64,000 nucleotides of DNA from Cercospora beticola (taxonomy: Eukaryota > Ascomycota > Dothideomycetes > Mycosphaerellales > Mycosphaerellaceae): NCBI RefSeq assembly GCF_033473495.1, contig NC_088941.1, positions 1,612,001-1,676,000 on the forward strand. Reading direction: 5' to 3'. Below, piece by piece: positions 1-10,987 of the stretch (within the stretch, counting starts at the first letter, position 1; the number at the start of each line of letters is the position of its first letter). Under the pieces are notes generated by a model. That model ran no database searches. It worked only from the letters and a program-made list of their open reading frames with translations, and had not been told where the DNA came from. The position numbers were made by a program, and so were the translations under genes.

Positions 1-1211
1 GTCATGGCTCCAGCAGACGAGAAGAAGCCGCCGCCACTCTCACAGAACAATTTGATCAATGGCAAGATGAACTATCCATGTGAGAACAGTACATCTAGCA
101 CAACATGCATACCAAACGCTGGCGTAAGCAAATTTAGCTTCGAATCTGGCAAGTCGTATCGTTTGCGATTGATTAATGCTGGTGCCGAGGGCATGCAGAA
201 GTTCAGCATCGATGGCCACAAGCTGATAGTGTTCGCCAATGATTTCGGTTCGTCACAAGCGTTCTGAGCCACCAGCATTAACTAACGGTCTTGTTAGTTC
301 CCATCGTGCCGTATGAGACAGATGTAGTGACTCTCGGAGTCGGCCAGCGTTCTGATGTAGTCGTGAAAGCGATCGGAAAGCCCACAGACTCGTACTGGAT
401 GAGATCGGACCTGGGACCCAGCGCTTTCAAGGGAGGATGCTCTCTGCACGATGGGGTGTCGCCATCCGCCGTGGCAGCTATCTATTACCAGGACGCCAAT
501 CGCACTGCTGTGCCAGATACAGAGTCCGCCGTGCCGCCAAGTGCGCTCACTAATTGCAACAACGATCCTCTGAGCCAGACGATCCCATACTTTTCGATGC
601 CGGTGCCGCAGCCAACCACAGTCCAGAACATCGCCGTGACATTCCAGTCAAACGGCACACACAATCTGTTCTTCATGAACAATAGCACATTCAGAGCCAA
701 CTACAACCGACCAGTACTACTTGAAGCAAAGAACGGCGAAACGAATTACCCCGCCGAATTTAATGTTTTCAACTTTGGCTCCAGCAGATCTATCCGCATG
801 GTCATCTATAATCACGCACAAACGGGCAGTCATCCCATGCACATGCACGGCCATAACATGTACATACTCGCCCAGGGTACCGGAACCTGGAACGGCGAGA
901 TCACCAACCCCACAAATCCTCAACGACGAGATGTTCAGATACTGCAAAATAGTGCCAGCGCCGACGAACCTACCTACATTGTTGTTCAATTCGACGCGGA
1001 TAATCCTGGTGTCTGGCCTTTCCACTGCCACATTGCGTGGCATGTGAGTGGAGGGCTTTATCTGAACATTCTGGAGCGACCGGATGATATCAAAAGAGAT
1101 ATGGATATCCCGGGAGTTATGGCGCAGACCTGTACAGACTGGTTCGCATTTACGGGACAAGAGGTTGTGGATCAGATTGATTCTGGGTTAAGGATAAGAG
1201 ATGGCAGATGA
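1..1211 (+). CDS. Laccase / multicopper oxidase, 5' end cut off by window edge
   Basis: Exons <1-247 and 298-1211; 386 residues are visible. The intron 248-297 (50 bases) has a TTAACTAAC branch region and a TTAG acceptor, and splicing fuses IDGHKLIVFANDF to VPIVPYETDV without losing frame. The visible part covers the end of cupredoxin domain 2 and all of domain 3. Copper ligands are clear: HPMHMHGH near 831-854 and WPFHCHIAWHVSGGL near 1012-1056, where the residue ten after the Cys is Leu, the axial position of the type-1 copper; Leu there is usual in ascomycete laccases. The enzyme class oxidises phenols at the type-1 site and reduces oxygen to water at the trinuclear centre, normally outside the cell. 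The first half, including the signal peptide and the first two copper motifs, lies left of the window, so secretion cannot be judged. The protein ends in a short GLRIRDGR tail. A ferroxidase is less likely because no C-terminal membrane segment follows. Confidence 0.93.
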
Positions 1212-1726
1212 GCATGGTAGAAAACTTGATGTGGGCTGATTGAACGACAGTGAACAGAACAAGATACCCAGAACTTTGTCATAGACGTAAATGTATCCCA
1301 AGCGTAGCATATTCCTCTCTGACAACTCTCTCGACACTTTCCATTGCCTCTCTGACTAGGCGTTGTCGTTCTCGTTATCGCGCAGGATATGGCGTCTGTG
1401 GTTGATACCAAGCTCAGAAGGATTGAAGACAAGAGATTCAAGACTGCTGCTACTCCCAAGTCTTCACGACAATTGGTACAGCTGAGCGAGAACGAGCTGC
1501 ATGGCGCTTGGCATTGAAGACTACAATGCTATAGGTTCTTTAGTCGACTTCGAGCTTCAAGGCAACCACTTGGTCGAGCGTTCGCACGCTGGTCATCAGT
1601 ATGTACGTCGCAGTCGCATTGAGAGTCAAAGGCTGTAGCACGTAATGTATGCGATATATCTTCGAGGATCAGTGTCTCGATGGCAGGCATTGAGCTTCCA
1701 ATTATCAAGCCTCCAAGGAGCACATC
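1212..1726. other. Intergenic; one 42-codon ORF
   Basis: This is the 3' region of the laccase and the upstream region of the cupin-like gene. The only open frame worth recording is 1389-1517 on the plus strand (ATG to TGA, 42 residues, beginning MASVVDTKLRRIEDKRFKTA). It has no recognisable domain and no signal peptide; it could be a first exon, a relic or chance. Confidence 0.4.
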
Positions 1727-2500
1727 ATGAAACGAAGGACAAAGACAGAAAATGTGGACCTGACGCTACCAGCTTCCGACGTCGCCAACTTCTCGTTCCT
1801 TCAGCTAGAGGCTGTCACGATCAGTGTTCCGGACGGCAGTTCTCCACGTATGCAGACTCGATGGCGCTTCCAGAAGATCGATGCTCGAAGTGTTCGCTGT
1901 ATATCCGGTCGCCTGGTGGTCAGTACATGCCATCGCGAGAGTCGGTGGAACCTGGCATCAATCGACGAGTCTGGCTCGAAAGAGGCCTCGACAATTTCTC
2001 AGCATACTTCTCCGGTGTCTGCAGTCATCAGCACCCACGATACTGGCCACGACCGTGTCGTAATCAAGTCACCAATTACTATCGTCTTTGTCGCCGACAT
2101 GGACCACAATCGAGATTTCCGCGACGCCGCACTCGACGACTATATTTGTGCCCACATGTGCTCTCCTCCATACTGGCTCACAGTACTCTTGCGCTTCTCC
2201 TGCAACACCCAGAGACGACTTGTGCTCGAAGTAGCACATCACATTCGGAGTCAGATGTTGCTATATGCCATGGGTTGCCACATCTACTGCGGGCTCATTC
2301 CCTTCTCGCTGCCATGGCGTTTCTGGTCAGATACTTCGCATCCGCCGGAATGGATCTTAGAATTGGAAGCTCGCACTATGCTCTGGACGTCGGAACTTGT
2401 CATGATGGCCTGTTACTGGGTGGGTTCAGTCTTGGGCATCGATTCGCCGCACAAGAAGCACGTTTCGGAGCGGTTCAGAGAGAAAACCGGCGAGAAATGA
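1727..2500 (+). CDS. Cupin-like protein, copy 1, metal-site residues lost
   Basis: A single open frame from ATG to TGA, 257 residues. I recognised it by comparison with the second copy at 11674-12453 on the other strand: both start MKR, and the segment KIDARSVRCISGRL here matches RLDAREIQCLSGRL there. The C-terminal halves also align (bases about 2080-2470), with a Trp-rich hydrophobic part (LPWRFWSD versus LLWPWMLPGG) and a final hydrophobic helix (ELVMMACYWVGSVLGI versus ISIVVGWLCYWFGT) suggesting membrane association. In copy 2 the stretch before the shared motif reads PFHWHYHRLDARE, a plausible cupin HxH...E metal site. Here it reads MQTRWRFQKIDARS, so both histidines and the glutamate are gone. 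The product is therefore either a diverged non-catalytic protein or a decaying gene that still has an open frame. The biochemical role is unknown; cupin assignment rests on the motif in copy 2 only. Confidence 0.5.
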   Translation: MKRRTKTENVDLTLPASDVANFSFLQLEAVTISVPDGSSPRMQTRWRFQKIDARSVRCISGRLVVSTCHRESRWNLASIDESGSKEASTISQHTSPVSAVISTHDTGHDRVVIKSPITIVFVADMDHNRDFRDAALDDYICAHMCSPPYWLTVLLRFSCNTQRRLVLEVAHHIRSQMLLYAMGCHIYCGLIPFSLPWRFWSDTSHPPEWILELEARTMLWTSELVMMACYWVGSVLGIDSPHKKHVSERFREKTGEK

Positions 2501-3253
2501 GCTTGGATTGTTGCGTGTACGTTCGCTTGAAGTTGGCGCGACTGTGGCCTCCAAGGCTGCTGAGATCTCACTGTGTATATTGCTTGCTGGGTTGCGAGAT
2601 GCACTGTTATTGGTAGCTGCGACCGTCGCTTTCTAGAAAATGGCTTTCTTTCTGCGATAGTGACAAAATGTTAGCCGCCCTTCATTCTTTGCCAACGACG
2701 CCATTCTCGTCGCAGTGCCTGTGAGTGCTTCGGTGGCTGGGTAAAATCACGAGAGCACAATCAAGTCTGAATCAACTTCTGGCGACGCCGCATCTTCACG
2801 GTCACCGCTATCCACAGAGGATCGAAGATGCAGTTCCTGTCATCAATCCAGTGGCTGAACCGATACGGAAAATGTCCAGCTCAATCGACTCGTAGTCATC
2901 CAACCACAAGCCACGAGTCATTAATCGACGCTCTTCAATTTGACCCATTGGAGAGGGAAATTCCCCGACGAGGCGGGGAGCCACAATCGTCACGGACTGG
3001 CATGCAGTACAAATTCCATTCCAAATACGCCATGCTATGGTCGCAGAAGTTCTAGAGCTCTGCGCTGCATATCGTGGCCTTCTATGGAGGGAGGTGCAGA
3101 CTTAGTTCAGGTTGGCAAGACCTGCGATTGATGAAGTCGGGCGATCTGCTCGATACGATTGCTAGTTGAGGTTGGGCTACTCCTAGTTGAGGGCGATGAC
3201 GTTTGATGCTTTATCGTTAACCGTTGGAGGCTGAAAAGCGGCACGGCCTCGTG
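2501..3253. other. Intergenic, no gene seen
   Basis: This lies between the cupin-like gene and the MITE. Short open frames on both strands (for example 2828-3055) have no recognisable similarity, and I see no promoter or repeat structure that I can support. Confidence 0.5.
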
Positions 3254-3262
3254 TTTGTGGTA
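3254..3262. repeat. Left target-site duplication of the MITE (9 bp)
   Basis: The sequence TTTGTGGTA directly abuts the left inverted repeat and is repeated exactly at 3635-3643, directly after the right inverted repeat. Confidence 0.85.
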
Positions 3263-3634
3263 CGCGAGCCCTAAGGAGCATGCGAAAATTCGACTAGGGA
3301 GCATGACAAACTGGCAAACTAATCAATACCTATCAATGTTGCTTAATGCTGTCTCAATGTCGTCCAGGTGCACTGCCGCCTCTCTCGCGCGCGCCTTACG
3401 GCGCTTTGCGCTCGTTCGTTGCCTAATAGAAATATGCTCGCTACTTCGAACGACGTGCTTGCCTTACGCGCTCGGGTATCGTACGTCGTCGCTATTGCTC
3501 GCAGGCTCGCAGCTCCGAGTACTTACTTCGCTCGCAAGCTCGCCTCGCTTGTCTAAAGTTCAGTTCAAGATCCTAATCAAATTGTGGATAGCATGCTCCC
3601 TAGTCGAATTTTCGCATGCTCCTTAGGGCTCGCG
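3263..3634. mobile_element. Non-autonomous MITE, 372 bp, perfect 43-bp TIRs, 9-bp TSD
   Basis: Terminal inverted repeats of 43 bases occupy 3263-3305 and 3592-3634 and are identical base for base; each begins CGCGAGCCCTAAGGAGCATG reading inward from its end. The nine bases TTTGTGGTA flank both ends as a direct repeat, which is the footprint of a cut-and-paste insertion. The interior has no coding potential and is made of reiterated CTCGC/TCGCT words, so mobility would depend on a transposase from elsewhere. A 9-base duplication is the usual size for Mutator-like (MULE) transposases; hAT elements make 8. Both repeats are intact and the duplication is perfect, so insertion was probably recent. 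The element sits in the gene-poor stretch between the cupin-like copy 1 and the Azf1-like gene. Confidence 0.88.
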
Positions 3635-3643
3635 TTTGTGGTA
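3635..3643. repeat. Right target-site duplication of the MITE (9 bp)
   Basis: TTTGTGGTA again, identical to 3254-3262. Confidence 0.85.
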
Positions 3644-4502
3644 TGGGATAGAGGGAGTAGTGCCGGCGGGAGCAACCTTGTACGGCCTTTGCGATCTCGA
3701 TGTCTATACTTGGTTGTATGATGGATGTGTCGCAGTCTTTGAGTGGTAGGGCCGAATTTTGGGAGAGGTGCTACGTATCTTTAGATCGCAAGGCTGAGAT
3801 AATTTCGCGGACGCCTGGTCGTCACCACCAAGATTTCGTGGTATACCAGATGTTGAAGCCGGTGGGTGATTCACAGCCGCTGGAGGATCAGTCTTGGTCT
3901 GACGTAGTTCTCAGCCAGCTCATCTGCATGTCCAGCTCTATCCCGCTGTTCTCGTGACGCTGGGCTGCTCATCAGGTTGGCGAGAGTTCGACACCGCCTT
4001 CTTTGGCATTTGCCAGAACAGCTCCAACAAGCTTCGAGGAGATCAGCCCGCTTCCTCGCGGCTTGCAGCAGGCGGCTCTGCTTGCTACTCTGCAAACAAG
4101 GTTCACGACTGAGTGAGGGGAAGGTTTGTGAAGCGAGCATGCGGCGTGGAGCTCTGACAGCACGAAGCTGCAGGCACATGATGTGCTTAAGCATGAACTG
4201 CGGCCTCTGAGAGGGCCAGAGGAAGAGGTCAGGAGATGTTGTTCGTAGAGAGAGGCGGGCAAGGACTTCGCCTCCGCCTTGAAAGCATACTGGAGAAGCT
4301 TCGCATTAGACTATCATTCGCTCAGGTAGGGTATCTCAATCATCTCATCGTAACATCATCGTGCAAGCTCCTGCTGGGAGCTCCTGGCATCTCAGTTGTA
4401 GTGGTTTCCGAACGCCAGTCAATCAGTTGTTCGCCAGACTGCGCCGGCCTGTTATTCCAAACACCTCCGTTTTTGTTCCACATGACCACTCCCTGTCGAA
4501 TA
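3644..4502. other. Intergenic, 3' side of the Azf1-like gene
   Basis: About 860 bases without a supportable gene. Overlapping short frames in all phases (for example 3871-4194 and 3972-4262 on the minus strand) are compositionally random. The right end holds the 3' untranslated region of the minus-strand zinc-finger gene. Confidence 0.5.
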
Positions 4503-5777
4503 TCAATACATGGCCTGTGACATCGAAGTCTGCTGCCTATCGCTTGGCGAAGCGAGACCATTCATTGATACCGCACTGGTGATGCTGTCTCGTCGATGCA
4601 TAGCCATCTGTCCGAGACTGATCCTTCGATCTTTGCCTCGGCCTTTGATGCCTTTATTGCAATTCTTGTACAGGCTCGCAAAGTACTCCCACATCTCCTT
4701 GTCCCACGCATCGACGACGTCGCCCTCTTTGAAGTTCTCGAAGCGAGTCTTTAGCCGCCGGATGGTGTCCACATGGAATTTATTCTGATGTGATTTGAGA
4801 TTGCCAAGCTGCGTGAACTGCTTGTTGCAGTTGTCCAGCTTGCACGTAAAAGGTTTTGCGGCCGTGTGCACAATCTTGTGCGCCCGAACGTTGCCGTGTT
4901 GCGCGAAAGTTTTCCCGCAAATGTCGCAATGATATGGTCGCTCGCCAGTATGTCGTCGTTCGTGTGTCTTCAAATTGCCCAGCTGACTGAATCGTTGCCC
5001 GCATGATGGTTCCTTGCACAGGAATGGCTTAATGCCAGTGTGTGCCCGAGTATGGATCTCCAGATGTGTCTTCTGGTAGAACGCCTTCCCACATCCTGCT
5101 ACGTCGCACAAGTATTTCTTTTTGGGTTTGTTCGGGCTGGCTTCAGGTGCTCTGGTGCTCTGAGGCGTGTCCTCCTGATTTGCGGCATCGGTCTTACTTT
5201 GTATCGCTCGCATCAATGTGTCAATCTCGGTCGAAAACACCACTGGTTTAGTCTCTTCCGTATCGTCACTTCCTGTCTGGGAGTCCGGACTTGAAGCATA
5301 TGCCGCAGCATCGAAAAACACTTGGGACGGTTGTACAGGAGAGAGATCCTCCCTCTTAATGCCTGGCTCGCTGCTATTCGAACTGCTGTAACTTTCGTTT
5401 CGAAGTATCGACGGGTGATTTACAGGCTGCACTCCCGTATTGATCGGTGCTGCCCAGGACAGAGTGCCGAAGGTCGCGTTGTTGTACCCTTCCGGCATAG
5501 CGTATGCATTATATGACGGATTGTCGGCGTAGAGCATGTCCATGTCCTGGGTCGCATGATGATTGACCAGATCGCTTGGTGCTATGGAGCCTGTCTGCAT
5601 CGCCAGACGCTGTTGTTCCTGAAGATAGGCTAGCGATAGGGCTGCGTTGGCATCTGGCCTGAACGCCATGCTGAATTGAGCCATCATGTCTTGCACTTCC
5701 GTCGCATTGTAGTGTGCTTGGCTCAATCGTCGTTGCAACAGTTGACTCGGTGGTCTTCCAGGGCGCATACCGGCCAT
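4503..5777 (-). CDS. C2H2 zinc-finger transcription factor, Azf1-like
   Basis: One open frame of 424 residues from an ATG at 5777. Four C2H2 fingers in tandem lie at about residues 222-246, 252-276, 282-304 and 310-335, joined by TGxKP/TGERP-type linkers; the spacing and finger words (YQKTHLEIH, FSQLGNLKTH, FAQHGNVRAH, FTQLGNLKSH) match the Azf1 family of fungi. The region N-terminal to the fingers is polar and Ser/Gln/Asn-rich, as expected for an activation region. A conserved-looking stretch follows the fingers (residues about 340-390, with EMWEYFASLYKNCNKGIKGR). In yeast Azf1 controls carbon-source and cell-wall genes; the role here is inferred from the family. The frame remains open without an ATG for ten codons upstream and meets a possible CAG acceptor, so an extra 5' exon encoding a few more residues is possible. 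Confidence 0.88.
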   Translation of the reverse strand: MAGMRPGRPPSQLLQRRLSQAHYNATEVQDMMAQFSMAFRPDANAALSLAYLQEQQRLAMQTGSIAPSDLVNHHATQDMDMLYADNPSYNAYAMPEGYNNATFGTLSWAAPINTGVQPVNHPSILRNESYSSSNSSEPGIKREDLSPVQPSQVFFDAAAYASSPDSQTGSDDTEETKPVVFSTEIDTLMRAIQSKTDAANQEDTPQSTRAPEASPNKPKKKYLCDVAGCGKAFYQKTHLEIHTRAHTGIKPFLCKEPSCGQRFSQLGNLKTHERRHTGERPYHCDICGKTFAQHGNVRAHKIVHTAAKPFTCKLDNCNKQFTQLGNLKSHQNKFHVDTIRRLKTRFENFKEGDVVDAWDKEMWEYFASLYKNCNKGIKGRGKDRRISLGQMAMHRRDSITSAVSMNGLASPSDRQQTSMSQAMY

Positions 5778-8700
5778 GTTGGAATAGTATGTTCTTTGGT
5801 GAGATTGCTGTCTAGGAAGTGCTCATAAGGCTTTGCGAGCGATTGCGCCAGGGTGACAATGCTCTACACCTGGACCCAGGATGTTGGTTCAGAGCACGAG
5901 CGCAGCGAGGGCTACTGAAGAGCTATAAGATCAGAGCGGCGACAGCTCCTGATCGTGCATCAGTGCGATCGCGTACCTGATCGTTGTGCCCACGATACAA
6001 AGCCGCACGCGCACTCGTCCATTGCTCTTGATCGAGGATGACGACAAGCTAGCGCGGACGGGTTTATGCCACAGTAGCCCCATCATGCATGCGCATAGCA
6101 CTAAAGAAGGAAGCTAGAATCAACACGGCGGGTGAAGGGTGAAGCGACGAAAGTCAAACGATACAAAGGTACGAGTGGAGATCGAGATGCCTGCGGGTGC
6201 ATCTCACCCAGACGCGGCTGCGAAGGCGATGTGAGGTGTGCACCCATGCGCCATAGGTTTGGCCTTACCGAATGCGCGTTTAGCTCTGCAGAACATCTTT
6301 CGCCTAGCGCAGCCACTGACTGCTTAGCTCGCTGAACTGCAAAGGACGTCGATGCGCTGCATATTGAACAGCCCGCGTTCGTCCAAGCCCGAGCGCGGTC
6401 GGGCTTGTGAGACCAGTTGTGGCGCGCTGAGCAGAGCTCATCGATCCGATTGCTATGCGAATGTTGAGCAGCCAACACAGTCGGGTAGCCGCTCGCGGAG
6501 CGCGAACCGAGCGCCATCGCTGATGCCATGGCTGATCAGGCACGGTCGAACACAGCTCGTGCGATGTCGTGGCAGCACGCGGTCAAGGTCGTCGGACTTG
6601 CATTGCTCAATCCCGGAAAGAGCTTGACAGCGAATCACTGTCTCAGCTGGCGTCCGAGCGCGTGGTCCTGGAGTCTCACTCTTGAGCAGCTGGGATACCT
6701 GGAATCTGGCGATGCAGCGACTGGACACAGGAGGCTCTCGAGATAGCAGAGAGGTGGGGTTGCAGATCGCCGCACCCACGTCGGCATCCTGCGCAGCCTT
6801 GTAGCGACAGGCGAAACAGGCGATGGCCGTGCAAGCACCAGGTGGACAAGTGGGCAGGTGCATGTCGCTTGCACTGGCTGTCCTTGCATGGCGGAGCTGG
6901 CGCTACCGTAGAGTGATCCCGGCATTGCATGTAAGTGTGCAGCTCCGTTGCGCGGTAGGATGCTGCTGTTTGGACGGGGATGGCCTCCACGAGAACGCAC
7001 GCCACAAGCGCAGCTGGCCGTGTCGCCCGCAGGAACAATTGAGACACAGCGCCGATGGTAGATACGGCGCCTCGATTTGTCGCTCCATCGCAAGTCGATG
7101 GGAATCCGCTTGATATAAATGGAAGGACAACCCACGCGGTCCTCAGTACAGACCGCGAGAAGCCTGCCGGCCCGCAGCGCATACATTCGCAAGACTTGGA
7201 GATTGCTCTCCGCCGTGCGTACTACGGGTGCCGCACAAGCGCCGTGAGTGATGAATGGATGAGCCAGGCTGCAGCCTCGTCACCATCCCACGAGATGCAG
7301 CTGGCCTTCTTCCAGGTCGAACCTTCTTCAAGGTGAGGCCTCCACGAACCATCGAAGGGCAAGTCGGGCATGCTCGTAGTTTCGCGCGCTGCATAGAAGA
7401 TGGTGGCATGGCAAAGCGGATGAGTAACAGAGATAAGAGTATGGCCGCTGCTGGTGGTGCCCTGTCGCCCGAAGGTGGTGGTCCTGGTGGAGTGTTCCAG
7501 GAATATGTCAAGGCGATGACCATACCTGGAGCAGGATTTCGGTCTCCATGCGATAAGGCATGGCGGCGGAGATGCTCAATTGTGATGGTCCTTGTGAGAA
7601 GAGTGTGATTGAGGTAGGAGTTGCATCAGCGTGCGTGGAGAAGAGCTGTGCGTGATTTCCCGGAAACAAAGATGCCTCAGGCACATCACCACTTCACTTC
7701 GCTCCTTCCACACAGCACATGTATGTCTGGCCATTCTTCATGGCAAACTGGCACTTTTCGGATTTCAGCGCTTGCAATTGTATCATTCCGCATATTCAGC
7801 TCCGTGACTTCAATTTTGCCTCCACAGCTCAATTGACTCTACGCGGCAGGAATCAATCGGCTTCGTGGGATCTCAACGCCTGCCAGCAGCGCGGGAACAA
7901 TTTCACCAAGCCACATTGATAAGCAGAGATCCACTGAGGTTGTCGGAGCATGGATGGCTACCGATATAAATGAATCAGAGGACTGGCTGCGCCCACTCCT
8001 TGCTCTAATCATGAATTCTTGCGAAGTAAGCTGCTGGCGTGCGTGACGCCGGAAGATCGAATTGCTATTCAGCCTGTTCGAAACGCCACACGGGGTGTCT
8101 TATCGCCCTGGAATGTGGCAGACAATGGATTGTGCTGAGGCTCATTCAAGCAATCGCCTGATATTACACCTTTCTCCCCGCAGACATAGGTTTCGCTGCC
8201 GCTATGAAGCCCCTTGGCACGTTATTGGTACATCTCTTTACCAAATGCTGAAAACCTGCAGGCCTGAAACTTCCAGCCGCCAGTTGGTCTCCTCGTAATC
8301 AGCCTACCAAAAGTGTGCGCCGTCCAAGTAGCACTGTTCGGCAATCATAGGGTGGACTTCAGCTGATCGCGGCCCAAATTGGCCGTTACAGTCTGGGAAC
8401 TGCACAAGAACATCAGGGCTAATGGCTTTTGGCGCAAGTGCTACATCATCTGCTGTATGACAAAGGGGGACAACCGCGCCGCAAGAGCCAGCTGAAAGAC
8501 AGCAGCACACCCAAAGTCGGCGACAAGAGGGACATGTATTCGTGTCTCAGACAACTTGAGCCATCCTACCCTGCGTCTTTCTCGGGTCAATGGATTATCG
8601 ATCTTCTTGGAGGAAGGTGCTTGTTCCAGCGACTGGGTGGCTGCCCTCGTAGGCTGGAAAGCATTTATGTCTTTGGATACACATATGCTTTCTGATAGCT

Positions 8701-9846
8701 GCTTTGGGAACAGGGATCTAGAATCGTTGTTCCGACCCCATGGGCGCTTGTATGAGTCTCTCGTATCGCAGCGCGGAGTCCACAAAGTCATGATAGAGAA
8801 CCTTCGGGCGTGTACGAATAAGCAGAGGCGGTAGAATTTGCAAGATCGTGACTCTGCCAATACCAAGACTTCAATGCAACTGTGCGTCAGTGAGCTGAGA
8901 TAAGCCTTACTGGTACTCTACCAGGGTGGCAAGCATTCAATTGCGTGTGACGCGGCTTCGGTCTCGCAAGTCTGATTCAATATGGTCATCTCGCGCTGCC
9001 TGTCCCTCGTATTTGTCTCCGCTTTGTGATGTCGCCCAGGCGACATGATTCTCTGCCGCTTCTCCGAGGGCAAGGAACGTTTGTGGTACGAGCACATCGA
9101 ACTGTCTCTCTGGGCTCCAGGCAGCAGTACAGTAGCAACTTAATCGATCTGCTCAGAAATCTGCGTGTCAACATTGTTCTCCACTACGCAAAAGGCAAGA
9201 AGCACTACGAGGCCGACAGTCTGGCCAAGCAACTCAGTCTACTGCCTAACCCTAGCTGTCGTCGCATGTGCCGATTACCACATTGACTGGGTTTGAAGTG
9301 ATTCTTTTGAGTCGATCATCACCTCTTACGCCCTCGCGTCTAATGGTGAATGTTGTTGCGGTGCTGCCCTGTTTTAAACATATTGCCAATTCTAATGGCT
9401 ACTCCAACAGAGCGGTGCCGTGGCAGCAGGACGATGCTGACCTTGCTAGCCGCACATGGACACTTTATGCTCGGAGCGGCACCCGTGCGCCCAGCAAAAT
9501 CCGGGCTGATGATTAATCGAAGGCAAGTTTGATGTCAAATCAGTTTTGTGAACGCGGTCAAGTTCCGCATCTTCGTTTGTCAGACCTGGTAGATTGCATC
9601 CGTAGATGAATAAAAGCAGGTATTGCTGAGATCCGTCAGTAAACAGGTATCACTGATATCGATTGCCTGAAAGTTCTCTCCAAGTGACGAATGTCAGTTA
9701 CCGAAGCCGCCCACTTCGATCAAAGAACTCAAAAAGCTCGTCTGACCCGGAATCGAACGACCTGCGACTATGTCAGCTACTCTCATCAAGTCCACCACGT
9801 GGTTTTCCAAAGCTGACATTTGAGAACAGCCGACGCAATCAGCGAA
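5778..9846. other. Long intergenic stretch, gene-poor
   Basis: About 4 kb with no gene I can support apart from the retroelement relic near 9068-9235, listed separately. The first few hundred bases are the upstream region of the Azf1-like gene. From 6100 to 7610 both strands carry many mutually overlapping frames (the longest is 6635-7192 minus). They share no codon preference, lack convincing starts and look like chance frames in GC-rich sequence. The block 7620-9020 likewise shows nothing recognisable. Confidence 0.5.
9068..9235 (+). mobile_element. Possible Ty3/gypsy RNase H relic
   Basis: Within the plus-strand frame 9026-9286 the translation from about 9068 contains GTFVVRAHR, then DLLRNLRVNIVLHYAKGKKH and YEADSLAKQ. 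This resembles the end of the RNase H domain of Ty3/gypsy polyproteins (family pattern: FxVxTDHxxL ... wL..L..fd..i.y.kGkxN..ADaLSR), including the spacing and the Ala-Asp of the last block. The catalytic TDH is degraded to RAH and the frame stops soon after, so it would be a dead fragment. No LTR, reverse transcriptase or integrase is visible nearby. Confidence 0.4.
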
Positions 9847-10254
9847 ATGACGTTCCCAAATCATTTGTTATCCCGATCGACTTGGAGGAATCTGGGCCTC
9901 GGCACTGCCTACCTTATTCTGGGACTCGGAACATGGCCGATGATTGCACCGTTGTCTGCTGCACAGTCGCTTGGAGTCGTGGGGTTGACTACAGAGGAGG
10001 GAGAAGCCATGGCGATCAAGGGGATGCGGTTCCTGGGCATTCGCGACATAGCTGTAGCGGCAAGTCTACTCTGGTTCCATCACGAGAGCAATCAAAGGGC
10101 TATGGGCGCTATCTTGACTGCTTGGATATTGGTCTGTGTCACCGATACTTGGATCGCAGCGCAGGGCCCGAGAGGCTTTGATGGCGGCGTCCTGGGGCTA
10201 TGCGGCGGCGCGGTCGCGATAGCTTTCGTTGGGCTAGGACTGGCGCAGTACTAA
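9847..10254 (+). CDS. Small multi-pass membrane protein, DUF4267 type
   Basis: 135 residues from the first ATG of the frame, with no intron. Four hydrophobic segments alternate with short polar loops: about residues 15-40 (GTAYLILGLGTWPMIAPLSA), 62-82 (after IKGMRFLGIRDIAVAASLLW), 88-108 and 115-135. The opening GLGTAYLILGLGTWPMIAPL and the FLGIRDIAVA word are typical of the short fungal proteins grouped as DUF4267, whose function is not established. There is no cleavable signal peptide; the first helix probably stays in the membrane. No neighbouring gene suggests a pathway. Confidence 0.75.
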   Translation: MTFPNHLLSRSTWRNLGLGTAYLILGLGTWPMIAPLSAAQSLGVVGLTTEEGEAMAIKGMRFLGIRDIAVAASLLWFHHESNQRAMGAILTAWILVCVTDTWIAAQGPRGFDGGVLGLCGGAVAIAFVGLGLAQY

Positions 10255-10987
10255 AGTTGGAATGTATCTGTGAAGTGAAAAGTTGCACGTCGCCCGCGTC
10301 TTCTCTATGGCAGGAAATTAAACTTGGGTCCACGCTGCCTACTTTTTCGATCTTGTGGCTCTGCCTTGTGCAGCATGGCCAGGATACTTTGTGTCGAGAA
10401 GCGAGACAGACAGAGTATTTCGTTCGACACGAGAGATGTCAACTGAGGTTGCTTCTGGTTCTCCGGTTCGCTGTCCACGAGTAGCTCATGGCCGCAGAGC
10501 AGAATAGAAACCAGAACTTTGGATCTGGCGTTTGTTGGAAGGCCTCGAATCTCCTGCGCCTAGTATCTCCGCCTCATCGTTCGTACTCGAGGCATTCCAT
10601 CTCGACAAGCGAAGCAGGCGTGGAATCAAGGTCGCGTGGAGAGGTCACAGAGCGAGGAGGATTCCGGAGTGCCGTTCTGCTGTCCGCAGATACGAAGCTT
10701 TCCTGTATCGCAATCAATTGCATGACTGCAACTGCACTTGATACCGCAGGCGACGAGAGTGGGCGGCGTTCTGCTGGGCCTGGTGACGCGACCTGATGTG
10801 AGCGATGAAGGTGCATTGGCGACATCTTGCAACTGAGCGACAGTGCTGAGCTTGAGTCATGTGCAAGTCGCGGGCTGGAACCCGCCGACTCGCTAGCGTC
10901 TTGGCCCCGCTGCCACTATAAACTTCGCGCACTCTCGCACTCTCTTCCACTTTCTTTCCTCAGCTCTCTTTGCCTTTTGGCTTAGGT

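Noticed and set aside
6101..7608. Stack of overlapping long frames on both strands
   Set aside because: They overlap each other in all phases, have no codon preference, domains or splice support, and are explained by GC-rich composition.
9735..9800. tRNA-like 3' end on the minus strand (TTCGATTCC followed later by a T run)
   Set aside because: The supposed T-stem does not pair, and no matching 5' acceptor strand is found within 100 bases upstream on that strand; at most a degraded tRNA fragment.
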